A DNA stretch of 64,000 nt from JAIBJN01 sp963748205 (GTDB lineage: Bacteria; Actinomycetota; Thermoleophilia; Gaiellales; Gaiellaceae), in NCBI GenBank assembly GCA_963748205.1, contig CAVVIB010000021.1, positions 124,001 to 188,000 of the forward strand, written 5' to 3'. The notes below the pieces were generated by a model. That model saw only the letters and a program-made list of their open reading frames with translations. It was not told the DNA's origin and did no database searches. The position numbers and the translations under genes were made by a program. This document shows, in pieces, positions 46,013 to 53,941 of the stretch (the first letter of the stretch is position 1; each line of letters starts with the position of its first letter).

Positions 46013-46507
46013 TCACCGTCGCCACAGCTCAAAGGTGCGCGCCGTGCGCGGCCAGTACCTGAGCGGGCCCCCGGCGATCCGGTATCTGCCGCGCGGGCCC
46101 GTGTTGTAGGCGTCCAGCGTGAGCGAGCCGCGCGCGCTGCCGGCGGCGGAGATGCGGCGCCCTGTGATGACCGCCTGCCACGGGCCTCCGGCCGTCCCGC
46201 TCCAGACGCGGCAGCGGACATCGGAGCCGCTGTACTGCACCGTCGAGCGGCTCACGCGGAAGCCGCGCTTGTTGCAGCTGCGGTTCGGCCGGCCGCCGCC
46301 GGGGAGGTCGACGACGCGGATGCGTCCGACCGAGACGCGGATGAGCACCGAGCCGCGGCGACCGATCACCGCGCGGCCGTAGCCCGTGCGAAGCTCGATG
46401 AGCTCGGCCCCGGGCGTGCGCAGGGAGTAGTCAGCCTGCCCGTATGAGGCATCGGCAGCCCACATCGCGAGGGCCGCGACAAAAATCACGACAATCCAGC
46501 GCCGCAT
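46013..46507 (-). CDS. Secreted hypothetical protein (164 aa)
   Basis: From ATG 46507 a signal peptide (MRRWIVVIFVAALAMWAADA) is followed by a beta-rich mature domain with RRGSVLIRVSVGRIRVVDLP, two Cys (NRSCNKRGF and DVRCRVWSG) likely joined in a disulphide, and a final RYWPRTARTFELWRR. No family is recognised. The upstream 130 bp (46508-46639) are unusually AT-rich for this genome and may hold its promoter. It precedes the response regulator gene on the same strand. Confidence 0.7.
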   Translation of the reverse strand: MRRWIVVIFVAALAMWAADASYGQADYSLRTPGAELIELRTGYGRAVIGRRGSVLIRVSVGRIRVVDLPGGGRPNRSCNKRGFRVSRSTVQYSGSDVRCRVWSGTAGGPWQAVITGRRISAAGSARGSLTLDAYNTGPRGRYRIAGGPLRYWPRTARTFELWRR

Positions 46508-46639
46508 TCGCTTCGAACTATCTTCGCATGCCGTGAGATTGCGATTACGGCGATGTAAATAAAATGTAAACGACCTAAATGCGAGGACGCACGCGGGCAG
46601 GAACCGTCCGGGCCTGCTCGTACCATCGAAGGGTCGGCC

Positions 46640-46894
46640 ATGGACGAGCGATCCCGTCACGATCGCACGGTCCGCCTTCTGGAGGCGCGTTTGGAGGCCC
46701 TCGCGATTGTCTCGGCCCGGGGACCTCGCGGCGCGCGCGACCTCGACCGGGAAATCGTCGCCGCCGCAGCGGCGACACGGCACGCAGTCGAGCTCGAGAT
46801 CCTCTCCTCCGCGGAGGCCGGCGCGATCTGGTCCGCGGTCGCAGAGCGGCATCCGGCCGCAGCCTGGTGCCGGACGAGCCCGCTTGCCGCTTAG
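46640..46894 (+). CDS. Small helical hypothetical protein (84 aa)
   Basis: ATG 46640, MDERSRHDRTVRLLEARLEA, mostly Ala/Arg/Glu helices with one Cys near the end. No motif is recognised. It is divergent from the secreted-protein gene. The 165 bp after it (to 47059) hold no gene, only an inverted repeat GTACCT/AGGTAC at 46973-46987. Confidence 0.55.
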   Translation: MDERSRHDRTVRLLEARLEALAIVSARGPRGARDLDREIVAAAAATRHAVELEILSSAEAGAIWSAVAERHPAAAWCRTSPLAA

Positions 46895-47059
46895 TTAGGA
46901 GGGCTCGGCGAAATGGCGGCGATGCTGTCGGGCCGCGCTGCTCGCCCCGATGCCGCGTCCTCAGTCGCGCCCGTACCTTCCAGGTACGAACACTCCCTGC
47001 GTCCTTGCCTCGGAACGACCATCACGTCCCGACAGCGAGCACCATTCCGCCAATCCCTC

Positions 47060-47263
47060 CTAGGCCACGAGCCTGACAGTGCCGCGGAGACCGACCGCGT
47101 TCTGCGTTTCGTGGCGGTCGGTCCGCTGCCAGCCGTCGCGCGTGGCCTCGGGCTCGCAGAGGTGGCAGACGACCCGCGCAACCTGTCGTTCCGGGATGTT
47201 GCGCCAGTAGCGGAACCGTTCGCCCGCGAGGAGGTTCCGGCGGCAGAGCGCACAGAGCGTCAC
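47060..47263 (-). CDS. Small zinc-ribbon-like conserved hypothetical protein
   Basis: About 67 residues from GTG 47263: two CxxC pairs (LCALCRRNL and VCHLCEPEA) flank GERFRYWRNIPERQVARV, and the C-terminus is TDRHETQNAVGLRGTVRLVA. This is a probable single zinc site. I recall related short proteins in actinobacteria with no assigned role. The open frame extends upstream to 47455, but the extra part is low-complexity. Confidence 0.65.
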   Translation of the reverse strand: MTLCALCRRNLLAGERFRYWRNIPERQVARVVCHLCEPEATRDGWQRTDRHETQNAVGLRGTVRLVA

Positions 47264-47415
47264 TGCCCCGCGACTGTACGGGTGCACTCGGACGGCACCG
47301 GGCCGTTTCCACCGGCCTCGGTCTAGGGCATACTCCGGAGGCAATGCCCAGTCGCCAGGGGTTTCGGACCCCGGGGTCGGACGCCCAGGGGCCGACCCAG
47401 CGGGAGGAGAATGTC

Positions 47416-47802
47416 GTGGAACTGGCCCGGCAAGCGGTCGAGCGCCTCTCTGCACGCCTTCCGGGCATCCAGGTCTACTGCCACATGCGCGTCGGGGAGG
47501 TGCTGCGCGTCGTCGCCTCCGTGGGCGGGCTACGCCTGATCTACGAGATCCCCCGCGACCAGGGCGGCATCTGCTGGCGGGCGGCCGAGTCCGGTAAGCC
47601 CCAGCTCGTCGAGGACGTGCGGCACGACCCGGACTACCTGGCGACGGACGAGCGCGTCCGCTCGGAGGTGGCCTATCCCGTCCAGGGCGCCGACGACACG
47701 CTGCTCGTGCTCGACGCCGAGTTCACGGAGCGGACCTTTACGCCCGAGGAGGCGGAGGCCGTCGAGGCCGAGGCCGCCCGGCTCGCCTCCGAGCTGGACT
47801 AG
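47416..47802 (+). CDS. GAF-domain protein
   Basis: 128 residues from GTG 47416, which has GGGAGGAG 7 bases upstream; ATG 47344 is an alternative. The domain shows the GAF pattern: VLRVVASVGGLRLIYEIPRDQGGICWRAAESGKPQLVEDVRHDPDYL and a C-terminal FTERTFTPEEAEAVEAEAARLA. GAF domains bind small ligands; no output domain is attached, so it would act as a stand-alone sensor. Its TAG overlaps the convergent dehydrogenase TAG. Confidence 0.8.
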   Translation: MELARQAVERLSARLPGIQVYCHMRVGEVLRVVASVGGLRLIYEIPRDQGGICWRAAESGKPQLVEDVRHDPDYLATDERVRSEVAYPVQGADDTLLVLDAEFTERTFTPEEAEAVEAEAARLASELD

Positions 47803-48665
47803 CTCGCCGAGTAGTCGAAGAACCCGCGGCCGGACTTGCGTCCGAGCAGGCCCTCGTCGCGCATACGCACGAGCCGCTCGGGCGGGGCCATCCGCGGCTC
47901 TCCGAGCGCGTCGTGCAGCGCTTCGGAGGCGTGGACGTGGATGTCGACCCCGATCAGGTCGATGAGCGCGCACGGGCCGATGGGCCAGTTGACGCCACGC
48001 GTCATCGCCTTGTCGAGGTCCTCCGGCGAGACGCCGGCCTCGTCGAGGACGCGGACACAGTCGTTCAGGAGCGGGATGAGGATCCGGTTGACGACGAAGC
48101 CCGGCGTGTCGTTGCAGCGGATGGGCTCCTTCCCGAGCCGCTCGGCGAGCCCGTAGGCGGTCTCGACGGCCTCGTCGGAGGAGAGCTCGGTGCGCACGAC
48201 CTCGACGAGCGGGAGCACCGGCGCCGGGTTGAAGAAGTGCATGCCGACGACGCGCTCGGGGCGTGCCGTCTCCTGCGCGATCGCGGTCACCGACAGCGCG
48301 GAGGTGTTGGTGGCGAGGACCGCCCCCTCCCCCACGATCTCCTCGAGCGCGCGGAAGGTCTCCCGCTTCGCCTCGGGATCCTCGACGATCGCCTCGATGA
48401 CGACGTCGCAGTCCGCGAGGTCGGCGAGGTCGGTGGTCGTCGTCAGGCGGGCGAGCGCCGCGTCGCGCTCCTCCGCCGTGAGCCGGCCCTTCTCGACGCC
48501 GCGGCCGAGGTAGTGGGCGATCCGCTCGCGGGCACGCTCGCCGAGCTCGTCGCTCACCTCGCGCCCCACGGTCTCGATCCCGGCCTGGACGCAGACCTGC
48601 GCGATCCCGGCGCCCATGGTGCCGAGACCGACCACGCCCACCTTCCTGACCTCCGCCGCGCTCAT
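47799..48665 (-). CDS. 3-hydroxybutyryl-CoA / 3-hydroxyacyl-CoA dehydrogenase
   Basis: 288 residues from ATG 48665. The Rossmann motif GLGTMGAGIAQVC, the catalytic region with His in MHFFNPAPVLPLVEVV and the DTPGFVVNRILIPLLND dimerisation helix define the family. It oxidises 3-hydroxyacyl-CoA with NAD in beta-oxidation or butyrate metabolism. The start overlaps the lipoprotein gene stop (ATGA), so they are coupled, though a functional link is not obvious. Confidence 0.94.
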   Translation of the reverse strand: MSAAEVRKVGVVGLGTMGAGIAQVCVQAGIETVGREVSDELGERARERIAHYLGRGVEKGRLTAEERDAALARLTTTTDLADLADCDVVIEAIVEDPEAKRETFRALEEIVGEGAVLATNTSALSVTAIAQETARPERVVGMHFFNPAPVLPLVEVVRTELSSDEAVETAYGLAERLGKEPIRCNDTPGFVVNRILIPLLNDCVRVLDEAGVSPEDLDKAMTRGVNWPIGPCALIDLIGVDIHVHASEALHDALGEPRMAPPERLVRMRDEGLLGRKSGRGFFDYSAS

Positions 48666-49087
48666 TCGACCGTGATTCTCACCTGGAAGTCCTGCGGCCC
48701 GTCGGCACATCCGTCCTGGCCGGCGCAGGCGGCCTTTCCGGTCGAGCTGATCGTCGCCTCGCCCGCCTCGTCGGCCGTGACGACCCACTCCGAGAACCCG
48801 GGGTCCTGGATGTAGTTCACGACGGCGAGCAGGACGGCGTCGCCGTCGACGATCGGCTCCTCCCACACCCAGTCGCTCGAGAGGCGCAGGGTCGTCTCGC
48901 CGCCCACCGGGAGCGAGAACGAGGCGCCCGAGTCCGCCTCCGTGATGATCTGCGGCGACGGCCGGGGCTCCTCGCCGGCGCCGGTGCTCGCGGGCTCCTC
49001 CACCGGGCCGGACGTTTCGTCCTGCGAGCAGGCGGCGAGCGAAATGAGAGCGAGCGCGAGGAGGGCGACGCGGAGCACGTCAGCCAC
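48662..49087 (-). CDS. Lipoprotein with Ig-like (chagasin/I42-like) domain
   Basis: About 141 residues from GTG 49087. A lipoprotein signal peptide ends in the lipobox SLAAC. The mature part has a low-complexity linker and a beta domain (FSLPVGGETTLRLSSDWVW, then DPGFSEWVVTADEAGEATISS, CAGQDGC, FQVRITVE) whose spacing resembles bacterial I42 protease inhibitors. That similarity is weak. GTG 49078 or ATG 49135 are other starts. It is divergent from the aldehyde dehydrogenase. Confidence 0.7.
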   Translation of the reverse strand: MADVLRVALLALALISLAACSQDETSGPVEEPASTGAGEEPRPSPQIITEADSGASFSLPVGGETTLRLSSDWVWEEPIVDGDAVLLAVVNYIQDPGFSEWVVTADEAGEATISSTGKAACAGQDGCADGPQDFQVRITVE

Positions 49088-49133
49088 AGACTGCCGGACG
49101 GCGGCGCGGCCTGCGTCGTGCTTGAATAGCGGC

Positions 49134-50666
49134 ATGGCGGTCACCGCGCGCGAGCAGAAGCTCCTCCTGGGCGGCGAATGGATCGAGACGGGCACGTGGA
49201 GCGAGATTCGCTCGCCGTACTCGGGAGAAGTGGTCGGCCGGGTCGCGCAGGCGGGCGCGGACGAGACGCGGCGCGCCGTCGACGCCGCCGCGGCCGCGAT
49301 GGCCGAGCCGCTCCCGGCACACAGGCGCGCCGAGATCCTCGACCGGACCGCCCACCTCGTCGACGAGCGCCGCGAGGACATCGCGCGCACCATCTCGGAC
49401 GAGGCCGGCAAGCCGATGAAGGCCGCGCGCGTCGAGGCCGAGCGGGCCTCGTCGACGTTCCGCTCGGCGGCGACGGAAGCCCGCAAGCTCGCCGGAGAGG
49501 TCGTGCCGATGGACGCCTCGCCTGCGGGCGTGGGCAAGGTCGCGTTCACGGCGCGCGTCCCCATCGGCGTAGTCGGCGCCATCTCGCCGTTCAACTTCCC
49601 CTTCAACCTCGTGGCCCACAAGGTCGCGCCGGCCCTGGCCGCCGGCTGCGCCGTCGTCCTCAAGCCGGCGAGCCAGACACCGCTCTCCGCCCTGCTCCTC
49701 GCCGAGCTCGAGGCCGAGGCTGGGCTGCCCGCGGGGTGGCTCAACGTCCTCGTCGGCCCGGCCTCGGAGATCGGGGACGTCCTGGTGGAGGACGAGCGCG
49801 TCCGCCTGATCAGCTTCACCGGCTCCGCCGAGGTCGGCTGGAAGCTCCGCGAGCGCGCCGCCCGCAAGAAGGTGCTGCTCGAGCTCGGCAACGCGACGCC
49901 GCTGATCGTCGAGGCCGACGCAGACGTCGAGGAGGCGGCCACCAAGGCGGCTGCGAACGCCTTCTCCTTCGCCGGCCAGAGCTGCATCTCCATCCAGCGG
50001 GTCTACGTCGCGCGCGGCGCCTATGACGACTTCGTGGCGCGCTTCCTCCCGAAGGTGGAGGCGCTCCGCACCGGCGACCCCGGCGACGACGAGACCGACG
50101 TCGGCCCGGTGATCGACGAGGGCGCGAGCGAGCGGATCCTCGGCTGGATCGAGGAGGCGAGAGATCAGGGCGCGGAGATCCTGACCGGCGGCGAGACGGC
50201 GGAGGACGGCGTCATCCGGCCGACGGTGCTCACGAACGTCTCACCGGAGATGAAGGTGTCCTGCCTCGAGGTGTTCGGGCCGGTCTGCACGCTCAGCCCG
50301 TACGACTCCCTCGAGGAGGCCTTCGAGCTCGCAAACGGGACCGAGTACGGGCTCCAGGCCGGCATCTTCACGAGCAACGTCAAGACGGCTCTTGCGGCCG
50401 GGGCGGCGCTCGAGTTCGGGGGCGTGCTGATCAACGAGGCGCCGACGTTCCGCGCCGACCAGATGCCGTACGGAGGGGTGAAGGCGTCGGGCAACACCAA
50501 GGAGGGCCCGCCCTACTCGGTCCGCGAGATGACCGAGGAGCGACTGGTTGTCTCTGTCGCGCTGAGGCCCGCTCCGCGGCTCGGGGGCGGTCCAGGGTGT
50601 CCGTTAGACTCGCGTGCTGGCAGCGATGCCCGGACGCATGAATCCTTTTTCCGATCGCCCCGGTGA
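49134..50666 (+). CDS. NAD(P)-dependent aldehyde dehydrogenase
   Basis: Starts MAVTAREQKLLLGGEW; conserved blocks are ISPFNFPFNLVAHKVAPAL, LISFTGSAEVG, LLELGNATP (general-base Glu) and FAGQSCISIQRVYV (catalytic Cys). EVFGPVCTLSPYDS and PYGGVKASG follow. The family is broad and the substrate unknown. After EMTEERLVV the open frame runs 40 extra codons with no similarity. A stop in the neighbouring frame at 50563-50565 gives a normal C-terminus, so a +1 error near 50553 is likely and the true end is probably 50565. Confidence 0.9.
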   Translation: MAVTAREQKLLLGGEWIETGTWSEIRSPYSGEVVGRVAQAGADETRRAVDAAAAAMAEPLPAHRRAEILDRTAHLVDERREDIARTISDEAGKPMKAARVEAERASSTFRSAATEARKLAGEVVPMDASPAGVGKVAFTARVPIGVVGAISPFNFPFNLVAHKVAPALAAGCAVVLKPASQTPLSALLLAELEAEAGLPAGWLNVLVGPASEIGDVLVEDERVRLISFTGSAEVGWKLRERAARKKVLLELGNATPLIVEADADVEEAATKAAANAFSFAGQSCISIQRVYVARGAYDDFVARFLPKVEALRTGDPGDDETDVGPVIDEGASERILGWIEEARDQGAEILTGGETAEDGVIRPTVLTNVSPEMKVSCLEVFGPVCTLSPYDSLEEAFELANGTEYGLQAGIFTSNVKTALAAGAALEFGGVLINEAPTFRADQMPYGGVKASGNTKEGPPYSVREMTEERLVVSVALRPAPRLGGGPGCPLDSRAGSDARTHESFFRSPR

Positions 50667-51192
50667 TTCTGTCGAGCCCGGTGAGGAGATCATCGAGGTG
50701 GTCGAGGTCGTCGAGGCCGGACCGCCGCCCGAGCCGGACATCGTCCGCCTCCAGCGCGAGCGGATGGCGTTGACGCGCCAGCGTGAGATCGAGATGCGCG
50801 ACGTGGGCGGCCTCACGGTGGAGATGGTCAGGCGCGACCACTGGAAGCCCGACCTGCTGATCTCGCGCGCCGGCGAGGTGCTCTCGCTCGAGCAGCGGAT
50901 GCACGAGCTCGACTCGCTCCTCGCCGCGGAGGCGACGGCACGGAACTTCCCCAACGTCGCCCACTGCAAGTGCGGCGCGCCGCTTGCACCCGGCGTGCAC
51001 TTCTGCTCGCACTGCGGGCGTCCGGCAGCGACGACCCCCGCCGTCGTCAGCTGCGCCCACTGCGGGCAGCCGTTGCCGGCGGACGTGAACTACTGCCCGT
51101 TCTGCGGGAACACGGCCACGCCCGGCGAATACGCTCCGGCGCCCGACCCGCTCAGACGAGACGATGGTCCGACCGGATCCCGACAACCCTGA
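50638..51192 (+). CDS. Double zinc-ribbon protein with acidic N-terminus
   Basis: 184 residues from ATG 50638. The N-terminus is acidic (EEIIEVVEVVEAGPPPEPD), followed by helices. Two zinc ribbons follow: CKCGAPLAPGVHFCSHCG and CAHCGQPLPADVNYCPFCG. The tail is disordered (Pro/Arg). GTTAGACT at about 50604 may be its -10 element. The next gene, 9 bp downstream, also carries a zinc ribbon, so the two probably form an operon. Zinc ribbons of this type mediate protein contacts; the role is unknown. Confidence 0.78.
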   Translation: MNPFSDRPGDSVEPGEEIIEVVEVVEAGPPPEPDIVRLQRERMALTRQREIEMRDVGGLTVEMVRRDHWKPDLLISRAGEVLSLEQRMHELDSLLAAEATARNFPNVAHCKCGAPLAPGVHFCSHCGRPAATTPAVVSCAHCGQPLPADVNYCPFCGNTATPGEYAPAPDPLRRDDGPTGSRQP

Positions 51193-51201
51193 GGCCGGCT
51201 G

Positions 51202-51954
51202 GTGAGCACGCAGCCGCCCGAGCCGCCGCCCGACGCGGCCGCGGAGGAACGCCGCTGCCCGCGTTGTAGCGCGCCGTACGAGCCACTCCAGGAGTACTGC
51301 CTCGAGTGCGGCCAGCGCCTGGTGCCGCTGCCGAGCGACAGCTATACGCGCACGGTCGTCTGGTCGCGCGAGTCGCCGGTCTGGCTCTGGATCGCGCTCA
51401 TCGCGCTTCTGCTCGTCGCGCTCGCGGCGGGCGCGATCGTCGCGCTCGCGGCCACGGACGACGACGAGCCGGCGGGCGCGAGCTCCAGCGAGGGCACGAT
51501 TCCGGTGGGCCTGCCCACGACCGGGCCGATCACCATCCAGCCGCCGACCACCGGCGAGTCCACGATCACGATCCCGCCCTTCTCCACGGGAACGACGACC
51601 ACCTTCCCAACACAGCCGACGACCTTCACCACCTCGACCACCAGCACGACCACGACGGGCGGGAGCGGCACGATCCAGTTCTGGCCGCCCAACACGGACG
51701 GGTTCACGGTCGTCCTCAAATCGACACCCCGCAGCGAGGGGCGCGGCCCGGCCGAGTCCTCCGCGCAGCAGGCCCTGAACGCCGGCCTCCCCGAGGTCGG
51801 CATCCTGGACTCGTCGAACTTCTCGACGCTGAACCCCGGCTACTACGTCACGTTCACCGGTGTGTACGACACCCTGAACGAGGCCGAGAACGCGCTCCCA
51901 CGCGCCCGCTCGTCGGGCTTCCCGACGGCGTACGTCCGCGAAGTCGCGGATTGA
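51202..51954 (+). CDS. Membrane protein: zinc ribbon, TM helix, Thr-rich linker, SPOR-like domain
   Basis: 250 residues. CPRCSAPYEPLQEYCLECG (cytoplasmic zinc ribbon) is followed by one membrane helix (WIALIALLLVALAAGAIVAL, about residues 62-83), a Thr/Pro/Ser-rich linker of about 70 residues and a C-terminal domain of about 80 residues (FTVVLKSTPRSEGRG, GYYVTFTGVYDTLNEAENALP). The last part resembles a SPOR peptidoglycan-binding domain: beta start, FxGxYxxxxEAExAL, end. Probably an envelope protein linking the inside to glycan. Confidence 0.78.
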   Translation: MSTQPPEPPPDAAAEERRCPRCSAPYEPLQEYCLECGQRLVPLPSDSYTRTVVWSRESPVWLWIALIALLLVALAAGAIVALAATDDDEPAGASSSEGTIPVGLPTTGPITIQPPTTGESTITIPPFSTGTTTTFPTQPTTFTTSTTSTTTTGGSGTIQFWPPNTDGFTVVLKSTPRSEGRGPAESSAQQALNAGLPEVGILDSSNFSTLNPGYYVTFTGVYDTLNEAENALPRARSSGFPTAYVREVAD

Positions 51955-51988
51955 GACGTTTGTAACGCTCGCGGCGCTCGGAAACTTT

Positions 51989-52018
51989 GTAACACCTAGC
52001 CGAAGCGTGTTAGACTCC
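51989..52018 (+). promoter_or_regulatory. Predicted sigma-A promoter for the gene at 52101
   Basis: TTGTAA, a 17-bp spacer (CACCTAGCCGAAGCGTG) and TTAGAC form a plausible promoter about 85 bp before GTG 52101. The rest of the 146-bp gap (51955-52100) shows no gene or strong repeat. Confidence 0.5.
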
Positions 52019-52100
52019 CCGCCGGAGCGGTTCGGGGGCGCTCCCTTAACCCGATGTTAACAGCGTTTTGCAGGTGTTTCGTGACGGCGAAGGATAACGT

Positions 52101-52562
52101 GTGAGCGAGCAAGTTCACGAGAGGATTCTGACCCGCATGTATCAGTACTCCAGGGCCATCTACCGCTCCATCAAAGACCTCATCGATCCCTGGGCGGAGC
52201 CCGAGAAGCAGCTCGAGTACCGGCGTGAGGTTCTCGCCGCGTGCGAGGAGTGCGTCGAGCGGCTCGCCAAGGACCCTCGGTACTTCGCACACCCCGACCG
52301 GACGCTCTTCCAGGACATCCGGCGTTACTTCCCCATCACGTACCAGGCGCAGGTCGCGTGGGCCGTGACCGAGGGGATCGGGGCGGCCGTCGAGTACATC
52401 GAGGCCCAGATCGAGGCCGGTGCGTTCGACGGCGGCGTCGCCCGCTGCAGGGCGACCACGCGCAAGGGCAAGCCGTGCCAGCGCACGCCGCTGCCCGAGC
52501 GCGAGTACTGCCCTTCCCACCAGCACCTCGAAGACCGCACGCCCGAGCGCGAAGCCGCGTAG
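52101..52562 (+). CDS. Hypothetical protein with C-terminal Cys/His cluster (153 aa)
   Basis: GTG start, VSEQVHERILTRMYQYSRAI, helical N-terminal two thirds (EKQLEYRREVLAACEECVERLA; ITYQAQVAWAVTEGIGAAVE). It ends with a small Cys/His cluster RCRATTRKGKPCQRTPLPEREYC followed by SHQH. The KGxxCxR...YCxxH pattern resembles short zinc-binding tags on phage or DNA-associated proteins, but I cannot assign a family. No membrane segment. Confidence 0.62.
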   Translation: MSEQVHERILTRMYQYSRAIYRSIKDLIDPWAEPEKQLEYRREVLAACEECVERLAKDPRYFAHPDRTLFQDIRRYFPITYQAQVAWAVTEGIGAAVEYIEAQIEAGAFDGGVARCRATTRKGKPCQRTPLPEREYCPSHQHLEDRTPEREAA

Positions 52563-52568
52563 CGGCGA

Positions 52569-52838
52569 CTACCAGCTTCCCGGCGGCGCGGTCTCCGCGT
52601 GGATGCCGCCGCATTCGGCGCGCACGTGCCGTCCGGCTTCGTCGCGACGTACATCGGATCGGTCGACACGCCCGTGTTCGCGCGGGCACGTCGTTTCGAT
52701 GCGCTTCCCCTCGATGGCAGACGACCAGATCCCCCGGCTTCGCGACGCCCGGCTCGTAGGTCGCTTGCCCTCTCCGGCTCCGCAGCCGGTCAGGGCCAGA
52801 ACGCACGCAACCGGTAACGCAAGGAGGAACAGCCGCAT
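52569..52838 (-). CDS. Small lipoprotein, frameshifted
   Basis: ATG 52838 gives MRLFLLALPVACVLALTGCG, a lipoprotein signal with lipobox ALTGC. In frame, the remainder starts and ends sensibly (RAECGGIHAETAPPGSW, stop at 52569). The middle reads better in two other frames: TYEPGVAKPGDLVVCH and STDPMYVATKPDGT. At least three or four single-base shifts seem present in 270 bp. The family looks like a small actinobacterial lipoprotein of unknown role. It is convergent with the gene at 52101. Confidence 0.55.
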   Translation of the reverse strand: MRLFLLALPVACVLALTGCGAGEGKRPTSRASRSRGIWSSAIEGKRIETTCPREHGRVDRSDVRRDEAGRHVRAECGGIHAETAPPGSW

Positions 52839-52863
52839 GCTCGCACTGTAGGCGGGCGGTCAG

Positions 52864-53920
52864 CTAGGCGAGCGCGAGCTGCTCGAAGTCCTCGATCTTC
52901 GAGACGCTGACGCCGACGAGGCGCAGCGCCCCCGGGCGGTCCGCCAGGGCCCGGTCGAGGAGGTCGCACGCGATCTGGCCGATGCGGTCGCCGTCGGCGA
53001 GGCCCGCCGCCAGCGTGGTCGAACGGCTGCGGATGGAGAAGTCCGGGTAGCGGAGCTTCGTCGTCACCGTGCGGGCGACCTGGCCCGACTCGGCCAGGTG
53101 GCCGGCGACGCGGAGCGCCATCCGGCGGAGCTCGTCGTGGAGGCGCTCGCGGTCGGCGACGTCGCGCGGGAACGTCTCCTCGTGGCCGATGGAGATGTTC
53201 GCGACCGGCTCCGCCAGCGGCCGCGGGTCGATCCCCTGCGCGCGGTCGCGCAACAGCCTCCCCACCTTGCCGGGCAGGAGGCGCGCCAGCTCGCCGTCCG
53301 AGCAGCGCCGCGAGCTCACCGATCAGCTGGACGCCCGCCCCGGCGAGACGCTCCTCGGCCCGCGGCCCGACGCCGGGGAGCAGGCGGACGTGGAAGGGAG
53401 CGAGGAACGCCGCCTCGCGGCCGGCGGGCACGACGGTGATCCCGCCGGGCTTCTTGCGGTCGCTGGCCACCTTGGCCACGACCTTGCAGCTCGCGACGCC
53501 GAGCGAGCACGAGAGGCTCGTCGCGCCGCGGACGGCGGCCTGGACGGCCTCCGCCACGACCCGCGCCCGCCCGTAGTCGGCGGCCACCTCTCCCATGTCG
53601 AGGTAGCCCTCGTCGAGGCCCGTCCGCTCCACCGTCGGCACCACCTCGCGGATCGCCGCCCACACGGTTCGGGAGTACTCCTTGTACGTCCGGTGGCGCG
53701 GCGTGACGAACACCGCGTGCGGGCAACGGCGAAGCGCCTCTGCGCAACTCATCGCCGAGCGGATACCGTACGCGCGGGCGACGTAGTTCGCGGTAGCCAC
53801 GACGCCCCGGCCGCGGGGGTCTCCCCCCACGACAAGCGGCTGTGAAGCAAGCTCGGGTCGCTCGAGCTCCTCCACGGCTGCGAAGAAGGCGTCCAGGTCG
53901 AGATGCGCGACGATGGTCAC
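52864..53920 (-). CDS. dinB: Y-family DNA polymerase IV DinB (one frameshift)
   Basis: GTG 53920, VTIVAHLDLDAFFAAVEEL, with the catalytic Asp pair: Asp in HLDLDAFF and the YLDMG loop (here TGLDEGYLDMGE). LSCSLGVASCKVVAKVASDRKKP and the LPGVGPRAEERL helix-hairpin-helix are standard. At about 53300 one extra C shifts the frame; the little-finger domain continues (LSDGELARLLPGKVGR, VANISIGHEETF) to 52864. DinB bypasses lesions. It is divergent from fused pafBC, whose first codon is only 21 bp away. Confidence 0.88.
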
Positions 53921-53941
53921 GGCGTTGAAAGAATAGGAATC

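Noticed and set aside
47799..47802. Shared CTAG stop of convergent genes (also at 34876-34879) as a regulatory site
   Set aside because: CTAG gives TAG on both strands, so overlapping convergent stops arise easily by chance.
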